DNA of 6,062 nt, taken from contig NZ_JADAKK010000037.1 of the NCBI RefSeq assembly GCF_020278625.1, positions 6,110-12,171 on the forward strand, read 5' to 3'. This DNA is from Wolbachia endosymbiont of Mansonella ozzardi. GTDB taxonomy: Bacteria > Pseudomonadota > Alphaproteobacteria > Rickettsiales > Anaplasmataceae. Of the stretch, positions 1-6,062 are shown one piece after another. Under the pieces are notes generated by a model that had not been told where the DNA came from, did not search any database, and worked only from the letters and a program-made list of their open reading frames with translations. The translations under genes and the position numbers were made by a program. The first letter of the stretch is position 1; every line of letters begins with the position of its first letter.

Positions 1-66
1 AGATTTGAAGAAGATTAGGGAGTATCTCCAATAACTACACAAATACCTAATAAAGTAGTAAAACAA

Positions 67-100
67 TAGATATACTGTAATTACAATTACAGTATATCTA
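67..100. repeat. Perfect 16-bp inverted repeat with 2-base centre
   Basis: The arms TAGATATACTGTAATT (67-82) and AATTACAGTATATCTA (85-100) are exact reverse complements around the centre AC. It is not followed by a T-run on either strand, so it is not a classical intrinsic terminator, although as RNA it would fold into a long AU-rich hairpin. The word ATATACTGTAAT in its arm recurs at 1254-1265 inside the promoter region of the broken membrane gene. It may be a palindromic repeat element, an operator, or a weak bidirectional terminator; the sequence alone does not decide. Confidence 0.75.
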
Positions 101-115
101 CCAACAGTTCGTTGT

Positions 116-135
116 TCCGCCTATGTGTTAGCGGA
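116..135. repeat. Short GC-richer hairpin, Wolbachia-like spacer repeat
   Basis: TCCGC (116-120) pairs with GCGGA (131-135). The stem extends by TA/TA (122-123 with 129-130) if C121 is bulged out, leaving the loop TGTGT. The CCGC...TGTTAGCGG pattern resembles hairpin repeats I associate with Wolbachia intergenic DNA, here somewhat decayed. The family assignment is from memory. Confidence 0.45.
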
Positions 136-318
136 TTAAGATCAACTATGTTTCTTTTTTAGTTTTTTGTTTGTAACTTGTGCCCGTTCAACAGAGTGGT
201 AAAATTAGGTAGATAAGATTCTCTAAAAAACTAATTATATAGTAAAAGTGAGTTTACAACAAATGACGTAAGTAGCCCTACTATGTCGTCCAAGTAGCTG
301 GGCATTGTGATCTAATCT

Positions 319-337
319 TTCCATAATAATTATGGAA
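319..337. repeat. 9-bp perfect inverted repeat, 1-base centre
   Basis: TTCCATAAT (319-327) and ATTATGGAA (329-337) are exact reverse complements around A328. With so small a centre it makes a better DNA palindrome (possible protein-binding site) than an RNA hairpin. No adjacent promoter boxes or intact gene were seen. Confidence 0.5.
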
Positions 338-392
338 TATTTTAACGTAAAGCAACTACTTTTATGTTCACCTACTTGATAAAGTTCCTAGA

Positions 393-445
393 TTCCAGCG
401 TCACACACTGAAATGACACCATTGTAATAGGTTTAAATTACAATG
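393..445. repeat. Degraded hairpin followed by a perfect 9-bp stem-loop
   Basis: The first unit, TTCCAGCG..CACTGAAATGACA from 393, matches the form of a common Wolbachia/Rickettsiales spacer hairpin. Only four of six stem pairs remain (395-400 against 406-411). The second unit is intact: CATTGTAAT (420-428) pairs with ATTACAATG (437-445) around an 8-base loop. The stem-loop lies 40 bases past the stop of the minus-strand pseudogene, so it could have been that gene's terminator, but it has no clear T-run. Confidence 0.45.
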
Positions 446-485
446 TTCGTGCAGATGTATGTCACATGCTGAGGTGGCAATGATG

Positions 486-1229
486 TCAGGCAATAGGAGA
501 TACTTCCTTATTTCCAGCGGGTTTTTCTTTTGTTTCTGCTTCTTTAATTTTGGAGTCGGGTTTTGGTGTTTCATCTTTAACATAATCATTTGAGGATTCG
601 ACAAGTTTTTCTTCTGGTTGTGTCATTTTACCTGATGTGTATTCCTTGGCTTTCTTAGCAAGTTCGATTACAATAGCTACTCCAATTGCAGTTACAATCG
701 TAAGTGCTAATGCGTGTATTCTCACTATGGATAAGGACTCTAGTGCTGCTGAAAAAGATGTTAAGGAATCTACTTCACACATTGAGAAAGCACCGCTCGC
801 AGCAATATAAGCTCTAGATACGATGTTTCCAATAAACATCAAAGGAACTAAAGACAAGGGCTGATAATCTTCAGCCTGTTGAGTCAACCCTTTCCACCGC
901 TATTGAAAGAAAAACGTAAGCTGCTATTGATAATACTATGGAAATAGCGCCAACAATACCACCCACTATACCTACTACCAGAAGTTACGGAGTAGTAAAG
1001 CTTAATGTAATAAGCGGGAGAGATATGACTGAGATAGTATTATAGAAATTGCACCTATCGCTTTCAGGATGGATAGAAGTCCTTTTGAATCTAAGAGTTT
1101 TTTAATTCCTTTAAATAATATTTAAAGAGGATACCTATACACATTATAGCACAAAGCATTGCTATTTTTAATTATAGCTGTTGAGATAAGTGCTGCTAAA
1201 TAAGCTACATTCATTAGAACTTTACCCAT
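486..1229 (-). pseudogene. Broken gene for a small multi-helix membrane protein
   Basis: Family not recognised. Read from the ATG at 1229-1227, codon 36 is already TAA (1124-1122). The frame then continues through LLDSKGLLSILKAIGAISI and shifts by -1 or +2 near 1031-1030. It runs on as VISLPLITLSFTTP, meets another TAA (987-985), continues through GIVGAISIVLSIAAYVFLS and shifts back near 899-890 to rejoin the original frame at WKGLTQQAEDYQPLSL. From there it is open to TGA at 488-486. The restored product would be about 247 residues, with roughly five hydrophobic segments and a charged, Lys/Glu/Pro-rich C-terminal tail that looks cytoplasmic. The open remainder (887-486, 133 codons) begins with TTG and no ribosome-binding site, and in-frame sense codons plus a stop precede it. 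It is better read as the 3' part of this pseudogene than as a gene. Two nonsense codons and two frameshifts make sequencing error unlikely as the sole cause. Confidence 0.75.
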
Positions 1230-1247
1230 AATTTTAATAATATTCCA

Positions 1248-1276
1248 ATTATAATATACTGTAATAAAAAAGTCAA
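1248..1276 (-). promoter_or_regulatory. Near-consensus sigma-70 promoter of the broken membrane gene
   Basis: On the minus strand TTGACT (1276-1271) is separated by 17 bases from TATAAT (1253-1248). This is one mismatch from consensus in the -35 box, a perfect -10 box and ideal spacing. Transcription would start near 1241, about 12 bases before the ATG at 1229. The promoter appears undamaged although the gene it serves is not. It faces away from the plus-strand transporter gene, with which it shares the spacer. Confidence 0.7.
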
Positions 1277-1324
1277 CCCCACACCTTGGGTTATAGCTTT
1301 ACTATATCCTAAAAACTAGCTAAA

Positions 1325-2623
1325 ATGGACAAACATTTACGAATTGAATTGGTGTGCAATCAGCAAACAAGGGTATTGATATCAACAATACTCTGCAGAA
1401 TCGCAATATGGTATGACCATATGCTCTTTATTGATCTGGTTAACATAATTAGTAGAGAGTTTTGTTCTGCAAAAGATGTTTACTACAACATATTGCAATT
1501 GTTTGGAATTGCAGGACTGGGCGCTATGGTAAGGCCACTTGGCGCATCTGTATTTGGTCACATTGGTGACAAGTATGGAAGGAGGGTAGCGTTAACAATT
1601 GCCATCTTGCTAATATCGATTCCTTCTAGCCTTGTTGCGTTTATTCCAGGTTACAGCCGGATAGGTGTAGCTTCTACTATGTTGCTTCTTGCAATCCATC
1701 TAACACAAGGAATTGCGCTTGGCGCTGAACAAGGAGGCAGTTCTGTTTATCTCACAGAGCATTTACCTAATAAGAAAAAGCTAGGAATGTTTTTTGGAGT
1801 AATAAGTTTTGGTCGCTCCATCGGCGTTTTGCTTTCTGTGGCGATAGTGGTTATCTGTAAAAAAATCACTGACTTTAACGCTTGGGGTTGGAGAATACCG
1901 TTTACTTTTTCAGCTATTTTGGGACTGATTAGTGCATATAGTATATACACATTAGGAGAAACTCCAGCATATGAAAAAAGTCGAAAACAAAGAAATTTAC
2001 CTGATTTGCCAATAATAGAGCTTATAAAACTCTATAAGAGAGCTCTTGCACTTGCTATTTTAATATCTATACCTGTTAATGTTGCTGTTGGATTCACCAT
2101 GTTTCTTAGAACAATTGCAAAAGAAATAGTATCGGTTGAGACGTATATAACAACATATGTCAACGAAACTGTGTTGATTATAACCAGTGTATTAATGCCG
2201 ATATCTTCAATAGCATTTGGAATGCTAGCTGATAAGGTGGGAAAGGAGCGCACTGCAATCCTATTCATAGTAATTACTATGGTACTGTGTTGTCCCATGT
2301 TATCTATTGCATACCACTATAAAAGTTATCTTATAATTATGCTTAGTATAATGGTTCTCTCTATAATAGAAAGAGGTATAAATCCTATAGGAATAGTTGC
2401 ATCCGAACTCTTTCCCACCAATGTTAGATTTAGTGGAGTGAGTTTATCACGCAACATCTCTTATGCTTTGCATGGTGGATTTACTCCTATGATATGTACT
2501 TGGTTTACTATAACATTCCCTCAAATAAACTTTGCCGCTGGGCTTTATATAATCTTCTGCTTATTGGTCAGTTTGGTAGCAATATTGCAAATAAAACCAC
2601 AAGATAAAAATTTTGATTGGTAA
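1325..2623 (+). CDS. MFS transporter, metabolite:H+ symporter (ProP-like) family
   Basis: This is an inner-membrane secondary transporter, probably a proton symporter for a small metabolite. Family members carry proline/betaine, dicarboxylates, citrate and similar solutes; the substrate cannot be read from the sequence. The 432 residues suit a 12-helix carrier and appear full length. Visible landmarks are a WYD at 29-31 in helix 1 (the family often has EWYDF; here the Glu is Ala-Ile), major facilitator motif A as GHIGDKYGRR at 78-87 in the loop after helix 2, and GAEQGG at 133-138. GWRIPF follows at 188-193, then a hydrophilic central loop at about 211-238, the second-half motif A GMLADKVGKERT at 299-310, and the family-typical ELFPTNVRFSGVSLSRN at 361-377. 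The ATG at 1325 has no clear Shine-Dalgarno, but the N-terminus has normal length before helix 1. Upstream promoter boxes are weak (possible TTGGGT at 1286 and TAAAAA at 1310). It is the only intact gene between two decayed loci apart from the secG cluster, with which it converges. Confidence 0.88.
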   Translation: MDKHLRIELVCNQQTRVLISTILCRIAIWYDHMLFIDLVNIISREFCSAKDVYYNILQLFGIAGLGAMVRPLGASVFGHIGDKYGRRVALTIAILLISIPSSLVAFIPGYSRIGVASTMLLLAIHLTQGIALGAEQGGSSVYLTEHLPNKKKLGMFFGVISFGRSIGVLLSVAIVVICKKITDFNAWGWRIPFTFSAILGLISAYSIYTLGETPAYEKSRKQRNLPDLPIIELIKLYKRALALAILISIPVNVAVGFTMFLRTIAKEIVSVETYITTYVNETVLIITSVLMPISSIAFGMLADKVGKERTAILFIVITMVLCCPMLSIAYHYKSYLIIMLSIMVLSIIERGINPIGIVASELFPTNVRFSGVSLSRNISYALHGGFTPMICTWFTITFPQINFAAGLYIIFCLLVSLVAILQIKPQDKNFDW

Positions 2624-2699
2624 AAATTCTGGTATAAATCATACACTTTCCGTTAGTGAAATCGAAAGGATTGCAAGATTAGAAAGACACTCAACTTAA
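2613..2699 (+). other. 28-codon open stretch, possible gene remnant
   Basis: In the frame +1 relative to the transporter, an open stretch from a TTG at 2613 runs past the transporter stop to TAA at 2697-2699. Its end, SVSEIERIARLERHST, is an amphipathic helix-like string that faintly recalls the N-terminus of GatC (the pattern EEVxxIAxLARLE). There is no ribosome-binding site and the reading could be chance, so it is not called as a gene. Confidence 0.12.
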
Positions 2700-2728
2700 C
2701 CAGTATACTCTGGAATGGCTAAGCCTAA

Positions 2729-3163
2729 TTAGGTTCTCAGTTTCTCAAAAAAATCTTTTAGCAAAAAAGAGCACTCTGTTTCTAATACCCCACCATAAAC
2801 TTCAGGTACGTGGTTACAAAATTGAAATATTTTAGCACCATTTTTAATTCCTCCACCTTTTGGATTATAGGCTCCAAAATATAATCGTTTAATTCTTGCA
2901 AAGGAGATAGCTTGAGCACACATTGGACACGGTTCTAATGTTACATACACATCAGCATCACAAAGTACTGACGTTGAAAGCAATTTACATGCTTGTCTAA
3001 TCACTAACATCTCCGCATGTGCAGTTGGATCATTGGATATGTTGTGCGCGGAAGAAACAACATTGCTTCTACTCACTATTACAGCGCCTATGGGAACTTC
3101 GTCACTCTTTTGGGCAAGTTTTGCTTGTTCTATTGCAAGCTCCATATATCGGTATCTAAACAC
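2729..3163 (-). CDS. tadA: tRNA-specific adenosine deaminase TadA
   Basis: Deaminates the wobble adenosine A34 to inosine in tRNA-Arg(ACG), so that one tRNA can read several CGN codons; cytoplasmic and normally a homodimer. The 144 residues are typical of the family. The zinc-dependent deaminase signature is complete: HAE at 49-51 (H49 zinc ligand, E51 proton shuttle) preceded by NDPTA, and PCPMC at 78-82 (C79 and C82 zinc ligands). DEVPIGAVIV at 21-30 is the usual N-terminal strand. The start is GTG at 3163, chosen because a GAGG lies four bases upstream and because E. coli TadA also has residues before the YMELA-equivalent helix. The ATG at 3145 (Met7) is possible but lacks a ribosome-binding site. 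It is last in the secG-pyrG-tadA cluster, 23 bases after the pyrG stop. The palindrome CCTAATTAGG spans its stop codon, but no convincing terminator follows. Confidence 0.93.
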   Translation of the reverse strand: MFRYRYMELAIEQAKLAQKSDEVPIGAVIVSRSNVVSSAHNISNDPTAHAEMLVIRQACKLLSTSVLCDADVYVTLEPCPMCAQAISFARIKRLYFGAYNPKGGGIKNGAKIFQFCNHVPEVYGGVLETECSFLLKDFFEKLRT

Positions 3164-3186
3164 TTTCCTCTTCTGATCTTCTTTTT

Positions 3187-4791
3187 TTAAATTGTATTAG
3201 CTGCTGCCTTAATAAAAGATACAAAAAGAGGATGAGGAGAAAACGGTTTTGATTGAAACTCTGGGTGAAATTGCACGCCGATAAACCATGGGTGACTTTC
3301 CAGCTCCACTGCCTCTATACACGTTCCATCTTCTGATATACCACTGCATATCAACCCATTTTTTTCTAAATCATCTTTATAGTCTGAATTGACTATGTAT
3401 CTGTGTCTATGCCTTTCCGAGATAGTAATATCACTATATGCATCTGCCATTTTGGAACTTGGGCTTATATTACATTTACACGCCCCAAGTCTCATAGTTC
3501 CACCAAGGTCGATGTTCTTATTGCCAGCTAGCTTAATGACCGGATGTTTACATGTACAAAATTCTTCGGAGTGTACATCTTCAAGCTTAATGACATTGCG
3601 AGCAAATTCAATAACTGCAAGCTGCATGCCAAGACATATTCCAAAAAATGGGATATTACGCGTGCGAGCATAACTTATTGCCGGTATTTTACCCTCTACT
3701 CCATCATCGCCAAATCCACCTGGAACAAGGATTGCATGAGAATTCTGTAATTTCTCTTCTATTGTTTTTTTGTCGATAGGTTCTTCACTCTTCTCCCTTG
3801 AGTTAATCCAATTTATTTTTACCTTGACCTTATTACTAATTGCACCATGATTTAATGCTTCAACTAGCGATTTATACGCATCAGGGAATTCAGTGTATTT
3901 TCCTACTATAGACACAGTGACTTCCCGTGTTGGGTGTCTCATAGAGTGTACTATTTGATCCCACTCATTTAAGTTTGGTTTTGGCTTGTTCAAGTTAAAA
4001 TGTTCCAAAACTTGTGTGCCAAGTCCACATTGGTTATATAAGGCTGGCAGCTCATATATATGGTTCACATCAGGAGCAGGTATTACATTGGGCAAAGAAA
4101 CATTACAAAGACTAGCTATTTTTCTTCTTTGATTATCAGAAATTTCTTTCTCGCTACGACATAATATAATATCTGGTTGCAACCCTGCAAAGTTTAACTC
4201 TCGAATTGAATGCTGTGTTGGTTTTGTTTTTAATTCTTGTGCTGCAGTAAGGTATGGCATCAAGGTCAAGTGTACAAGGATAACTCTTTGTTTTCCAAGC
4301 TTATAGGTGATTTGACGTATGGCTTCCAAAAAAGGTTGGCTCTCAATATCACCTACAGTTCCGCCGATTTCACATATTATAAAATCTAAACCTTCCGCAC
4401 CATTAAAAATAAACGACTTGATTAAATCTGTCACATGAGGAATAACTTGCACAGTTTTGCCCAGATAATCACCATGCCTTTCTTTCTTCAATAACTCATG
4501 ATATACTTTACCAGTTGTTATATTGTCGTCTTTGTTTGCTTTAATCCCGGTAAAGCGCTCATAATGCCCAAGGTCCAAATCAGTTTCAGCACCATCTTCT
4601 GTGACAAATACTTCCCCGTGTTGAATTGGGTTCATTGTTCCAGGATCAATATTCAGATACGGATCAAGTTTCCTGATACGAACCACAAAGCCATGAGCCT
4701 GAAGAAGTGCGCCTACACTTGAGGCAACTAAACCCTTGCCAAGTGATGAAACAACCCCACCTGTTACAAAGATAAATTTAGCTTCCTTCAT
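3187..4791 (-). CDS. pyrG: CTP synthase (glutamine-hydrolysing)
   Basis: Makes CTP from UTP using ATP and the amide nitrogen of glutamine, the last step of pyrimidine nucleotide synthesis; a cytoplasmic tetramer when active. With the ATG at 4791 the protein has 534 residues, the normal length. The N-terminal synthetase domain has the P-loop [10 protein letters not shown] (11-20), the block [15 protein letters not shown] (41-55) followed by [20 protein letters not shown] (59-78), [12 protein letters not shown] (140-151) and the UTP/CTP-site segment KTKPTQHS (188-195). The C-terminal class I glutaminase has the nucleophile elbow GICLGMQ with Cys386 and the catalytic pair in GVQFHPEF, His509 and Glu511. 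All key residues are present, so it should be active. A TTG one codon earlier (4794) is also in frame, but the ATG is preferred: it overlaps the secG stop as TGATG, an arrangement that favours coupled translation. No separate Shine-Dalgarno is obvious. Confidence 0.96.
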   Translation of the reverse strand: MKEAKFIFVTGGVVSSLGKGLVASSVGALLQAHGFVVRIRKLDPYLNIDPGTMNPIQHGEVFVTEDGAETDLDLGHYERFTGIKANKDDNITTGKVYHELLKKERHGDYLGKTVQVIPHVTDLIKSFIFNGAEGLDFIICEIGGTVGDIESQPFLEAIRQITYKLGKQRVILVHLTLMPYLTAAQELKTKPTQHSIRELNFAGLQPDIILCRSEKEISDNQRRKIASLCNVSLPNVIPAPDVNHIYELPALYNQCGLGTQVLEHFNLNKPKPNLNEWDQIVHSMRHPTREVTVSIVGKYTEFPDAYKSLVEALNHGAISNKVKVKINWINSREKSEEPIDKKTIEEKLQNSHAILVPGGFGDDGVEGKIPAISYARTRNIPFFGICLGMQLAVIEFARNVIKLEDVHSEEFCTCKHPVIKLAGNKNIDLGGTMRLGACKCNISPSSKMADAYSDITISERHRHRYIVNSDYKDDLEKNGLICSGISEDGTCIEAVELESHPWFIGVQFHPEFQSKPFSPHPLFVSFIKAAANTI

Positions 4792-5111
4792 CAATTTTCA
4801 AAAGGAACAAAGGTGGATTCATTTTCTTGTTTTTTTTCTAATATAATCTTTTCTGCAATTGACTTCTTATGCACATCTTTTGAACATAATCCTGATAATA
4901 ATAATGTGTTTATGATAAATAATCCGGCAACTATAGCCGTTGTTTTACTAAGCGGATTTGTGGAAGATTTCACCGGGATTATTGAATTGGACCCTTGCTG
5001 TGAATTGCTAAAGCCACTCAGCGGGCTACTTCCAGGTGGCCGCAAAAGTACTAAAATTACTAGAACAATAACTAATATTATTTGTAGTACACTGAGTATC
5101 GTTACTGACAT
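4791..5111 (-). CDS. secG: Protein-export membrane protein SecG
   Basis: Small auxiliary subunit of the SecYEG translocon in the inner membrane; it stimulates SecA-driven export. From the ATG at 5111 the protein has 106 residues, close to the usual length. It has the two expected membrane helices (about 5-23 and 57-75), joined by the characteristic loop [17 protein letters not shown] and the conserved NPLSKTTAI (52-60) entering helix 2. A Lys/Glu-rich tail follows. The frame stays open upstream to a TTG at 5162, which would add 17 residues, but that TTG is the first base triplet of a -35 box and the predicted transcript starts near 5127, so the short form is preferred. No Shine-Dalgarno is visible before the ATG. 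First gene of the cluster with pyrG and tadA; its stop overlaps the pyrG start. Confidence 0.88.
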   Translation of the reverse strand: MSVTILSVLQIILVIVLVILVLLRPPGSSPLSGFSNSQQGSNSIIPVKSSTNPLSKTTAIVAGLFIINTLLLSGLCSKDVHKKSIAEKIILEKKQENESTFVPFEN

Positions 5112-5133
5112 TATAATAGGGATGAAAATAAAA

Positions 5134-5162
5134 ATTTTAGGAGCATGAAGTGTATTAGTCAA
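5134..5162 (-). promoter_or_regulatory. Sigma-70-type promoter for the secG-pyrG-tadA cluster
   Basis: On the minus strand TTGACT (5162-5157) and TAAAAT (5139-5134) are 17 bases apart, each one base from consensus. Transcription should begin around 5127, about 16 bases before the secG ATG at 5111. No comparable boxes were noticed between secG, pyrG and tadA, so this is the likely promoter for all three. Confidence 0.65.
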
Positions 5163-5276
5163 GAGATCTATTCAAGTAAACAAGCGTTTTATCTGGAATA
5201 ACAGAGGTTTATAAAATATTTTACCTTAAGATCTTAATTTCTTAATTATAGGAAATTCACAGCAAGCAATTTATTA

Positions 5277-5947
5277 ATGGTAAAAGATTACAAAAAAGGG
5301 CATAGAAAGCGCTTAAGAGAAAAAATTATTCTGGATAATGGACAATCACTGCTCGACTATGAGGTTTGAGAGCATATTTTGTACTCATCATACAGTAGAA
5401 TTGATGTAAAGCCCAAAGAGTCTGATAGAAAATTTTGGTAATTTAAATAAGGTTTTTAATGCTGGTTTAGAAGCACTGCAAAACATTAGTGGAGTCAACA
5501 ATGCAGCTATATTTGCCATTTTTTGTGTAAAACAAGCCTTTGTTCACTCCGCAAGAAGAAGAGATAAAGGACCTGCCTATAATCAATAACTGGAAAAAAT
5601 TGCTTGATTACTTAAGAATAAGCATAGGAAGCATCAATAAGGAATTTTCGCGTCATTTACATGAATAAAAGGTGTCGTATAATGGCGGAAGACCTTTAAA
5701 ACGTTGGTGCAATAGATCAAACTCCCCTTTATATTAGGAAAATCATAAAACGCGCTCTTTTAATTGGCTCAACGTCTATTGTAATATCTCACAACCATCC
5801 AAGTGGAGATACAAAGCCTTCAAGTAGTGATATACCCCTCACTAGGTAACTAGCGGAGGCTTGTAAAAGTGTAGGAATAGAATTAATAGATCGCGTATTA
5901 TCACATTTGATAGCTATTTTAGTTCCAAGGAAAACAGGATGTTGTGA
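5277..5947 (+). pseudogene. radC: radC pseudogene (JAB1/MPN-domain RadC family)
   Basis: Starts at ATG 5277 as MVKDYKKGHRKRLREKI..LLDYEV, the N-terminal RadC helix-hairpin-helix region. Damage in order: TGA at 5367; loss of about 5 bases after DVKP near 5415 (the family has DVKPIAK), then KSLIENFGNLNKVFNAG in frame +1; one extra A near 5557, then REEIKDLPIINNWKKLLDYL in frame +2; loss of about 2 T in the T-run at 5645-5648, returning to frame 0 with RVIYMNKRCRIMAEDL; TAA at 5697; TAA at 5847; loss of about 1 base near 5896; end as FDSYFSSKENRML with TGA at 5945-5947. The metalloprotease-like signature SHNHPSGD is still legible (5787-5810). Restored length is about 225 residues, normal for RadC. 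The function of RadC is uncertain (the old DNA-repair link is not firmly supported). Such genes occur in prophage WO of Wolbachia, so this may be a phage relic; no other phage gene is seen here. Confidence 0.9.
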
Positions 5948-5990
5948 AAGCTTTTATAGCTACAGTAGCTTATGTTTACCAATGTTCTGA

Positions 5991-6062
5991 AGGGAGGGAG
6001 ATGAGTCAAAAAACTACTTGAAAAATTCTTTCAGCTCCCTTTATAACAGCAAGGATGTTTCT
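5991..6062 (+). other. Strong ribosome-binding site before an ORF that stops after six codons
   Basis: AGGGAGG (5991-5997) stands three bases before ATG 6001, the strongest Shine-Dalgarno in the window. The frame reads MSQKTT and then TGA (6019-6021). Removing one A from the A-run at 6009-6014 would give MSQKLLEKFFQLPL and then TAA. Either way the frame is short, so this may be the broken start of a gene that continues beyond the window, or chance. No family is recognised. The rest of 5948-6062 shows no gene on either strand. Confidence 0.2.

Larger units (their letters stand above)
1..485. other. Non-coding spacer rich in small hairpins
   Basis: No frame on either strand gives a credible protein. 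The first 18 bases read in frame 1 as RFEED followed by TAG, which could be the end of a gene entering from the left, but this is too short to support. The stretch contains at least four short inverted repeats (listed separately) and degraded GC-richer words such as those around 116-135, 284-303 and 393-411. These resemble the hairpin-forming spacer repeats common in Wolbachia genomes. No tRNA or other RNA gene was recognised. Confidence 0.6.

Noticed and set aside
72..95. LexA-type SOS box within the palindrome (TACTGT...ACAGTA)
   Set aside because: The distance between CTG and CAG is 12 bases, two more than the E. coli box, and Rickettsiales are not known to have a LexA regulon. No intact gene lies next to it.
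180..235. Possible tRNA around the GTTCAA word
   Set aside because: No acceptor stem or anticodon arm can be paired around it; the resemblance is limited to a T-loop-like word.
401..604. 67-codon minus-strand ORF
   Set aside because: Overlaps the pseudogene in another frame, has a lysine-rich low-complexity reading, and includes the hairpin spacer; a shadow ORF.
486..887. Stand-alone 133-codon minus-strand gene
   Set aside because: It starts at a TTG without a ribosome-binding site, and membrane-protein sequence continues upstream in shifted frames to an ATG with a promoter at 1229. It is the 3' part of a pseudogene.
1747..2298. Two minus-strand ORFs opposite the transporter (1747-1950 and 2032-2298)
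   Set aside because: They are antisense shadows of a clear transporter gene and have no motifs of their own.
2725..2734. CCTAATTAGG palindrome as terminator of the tadA cluster
   Set aside because: It has no loop, a very short stem and no following T-run on the minus strand; it overlaps the tadA stop codon.
3389..4722. Three plus-strand ORFs opposite pyrG (3389-3673, 3544-3750, 4498-4722)
   Set aside because: They lie wholly within the conserved CTP synthase gene on the other strand and show no family features.
4813..5148. 111-codon plus-strand ORF opposite secG
   Set aside because: Complement of a recognisable SecG; its apparent hydrophobic stretches mirror the SecG helices.
5226..5237. 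TTAAGATCTTAA palindrome upstream of the radC relic
   Set aside because: A 12-base AT-rich palindrome is easily expected by chance here, and no promoter geometry surrounds it.
1..6062. CRISPR array, transposon ends or a toxin-antitoxin/defence module
   Set aside because: No regularly spaced direct repeats, no paired terminal inverted repeats with a transposase, and no small paired ORFs with ribosome-binding sites were found.

Overview
The window looks like chromosome from an obligate intracellular alphaproteobacterium of the Rickettsiales, most probably Wolbachia. The pointers are strongly AT-rich DNA, AT-rich codon use, a secG-pyrG-tadA cluster, a RadC relic whose residues fit (from memory, not from a search) the Wolbachia / prophage WO type, and short hairpins of the kind that litter Wolbachia spacers. 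The genus is an inference.

Layout. 1-485 is non-coding and holds several small palindromes and hairpins. 486-1229 (minus) is the wreck of a small multi-helix membrane protein; its reading frame is broken, but a near-consensus promoter survives upstream. 1325-2623 (plus) is an intact major facilitator transporter of the metabolite:H+ symporter (ProP-like) type. A 105-base convergent spacer follows. 2729-5111 (minus) is a tight housekeeping cluster read secG, then pyrG, then tadA, from one good promoter at 5134-5162. 5277-5947 (plus) is a radC pseudogene with three nonsense codons and four frameshifts. The last 115 bases hold a strong ribosome-binding site in front of an ORF that stops after six codons.

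How the genes work together. secG (protein export), pyrG (CTP synthesis) and tadA (tRNA wobble adenosine deamination) are functionally unrelated but probably co-transcribed: secG and pyrG overlap at a TGATG, and tadA begins 23 bases after pyrG. The transporter probably imports a small host metabolite, consistent with an intracellular life. The two pseudogenes show the gene decay usual in such genomes.

I found no convincing new biological system. The most useful observations concern start sites (the longest secG reading starts inside its own -35 box; the pyrG ATG overlaps the secG stop), the precise reconstruction of the two pseudogenes, and a perfect 16-bp inverted repeat whose arm shares a 12-base word with the promoter of the dead membrane gene.
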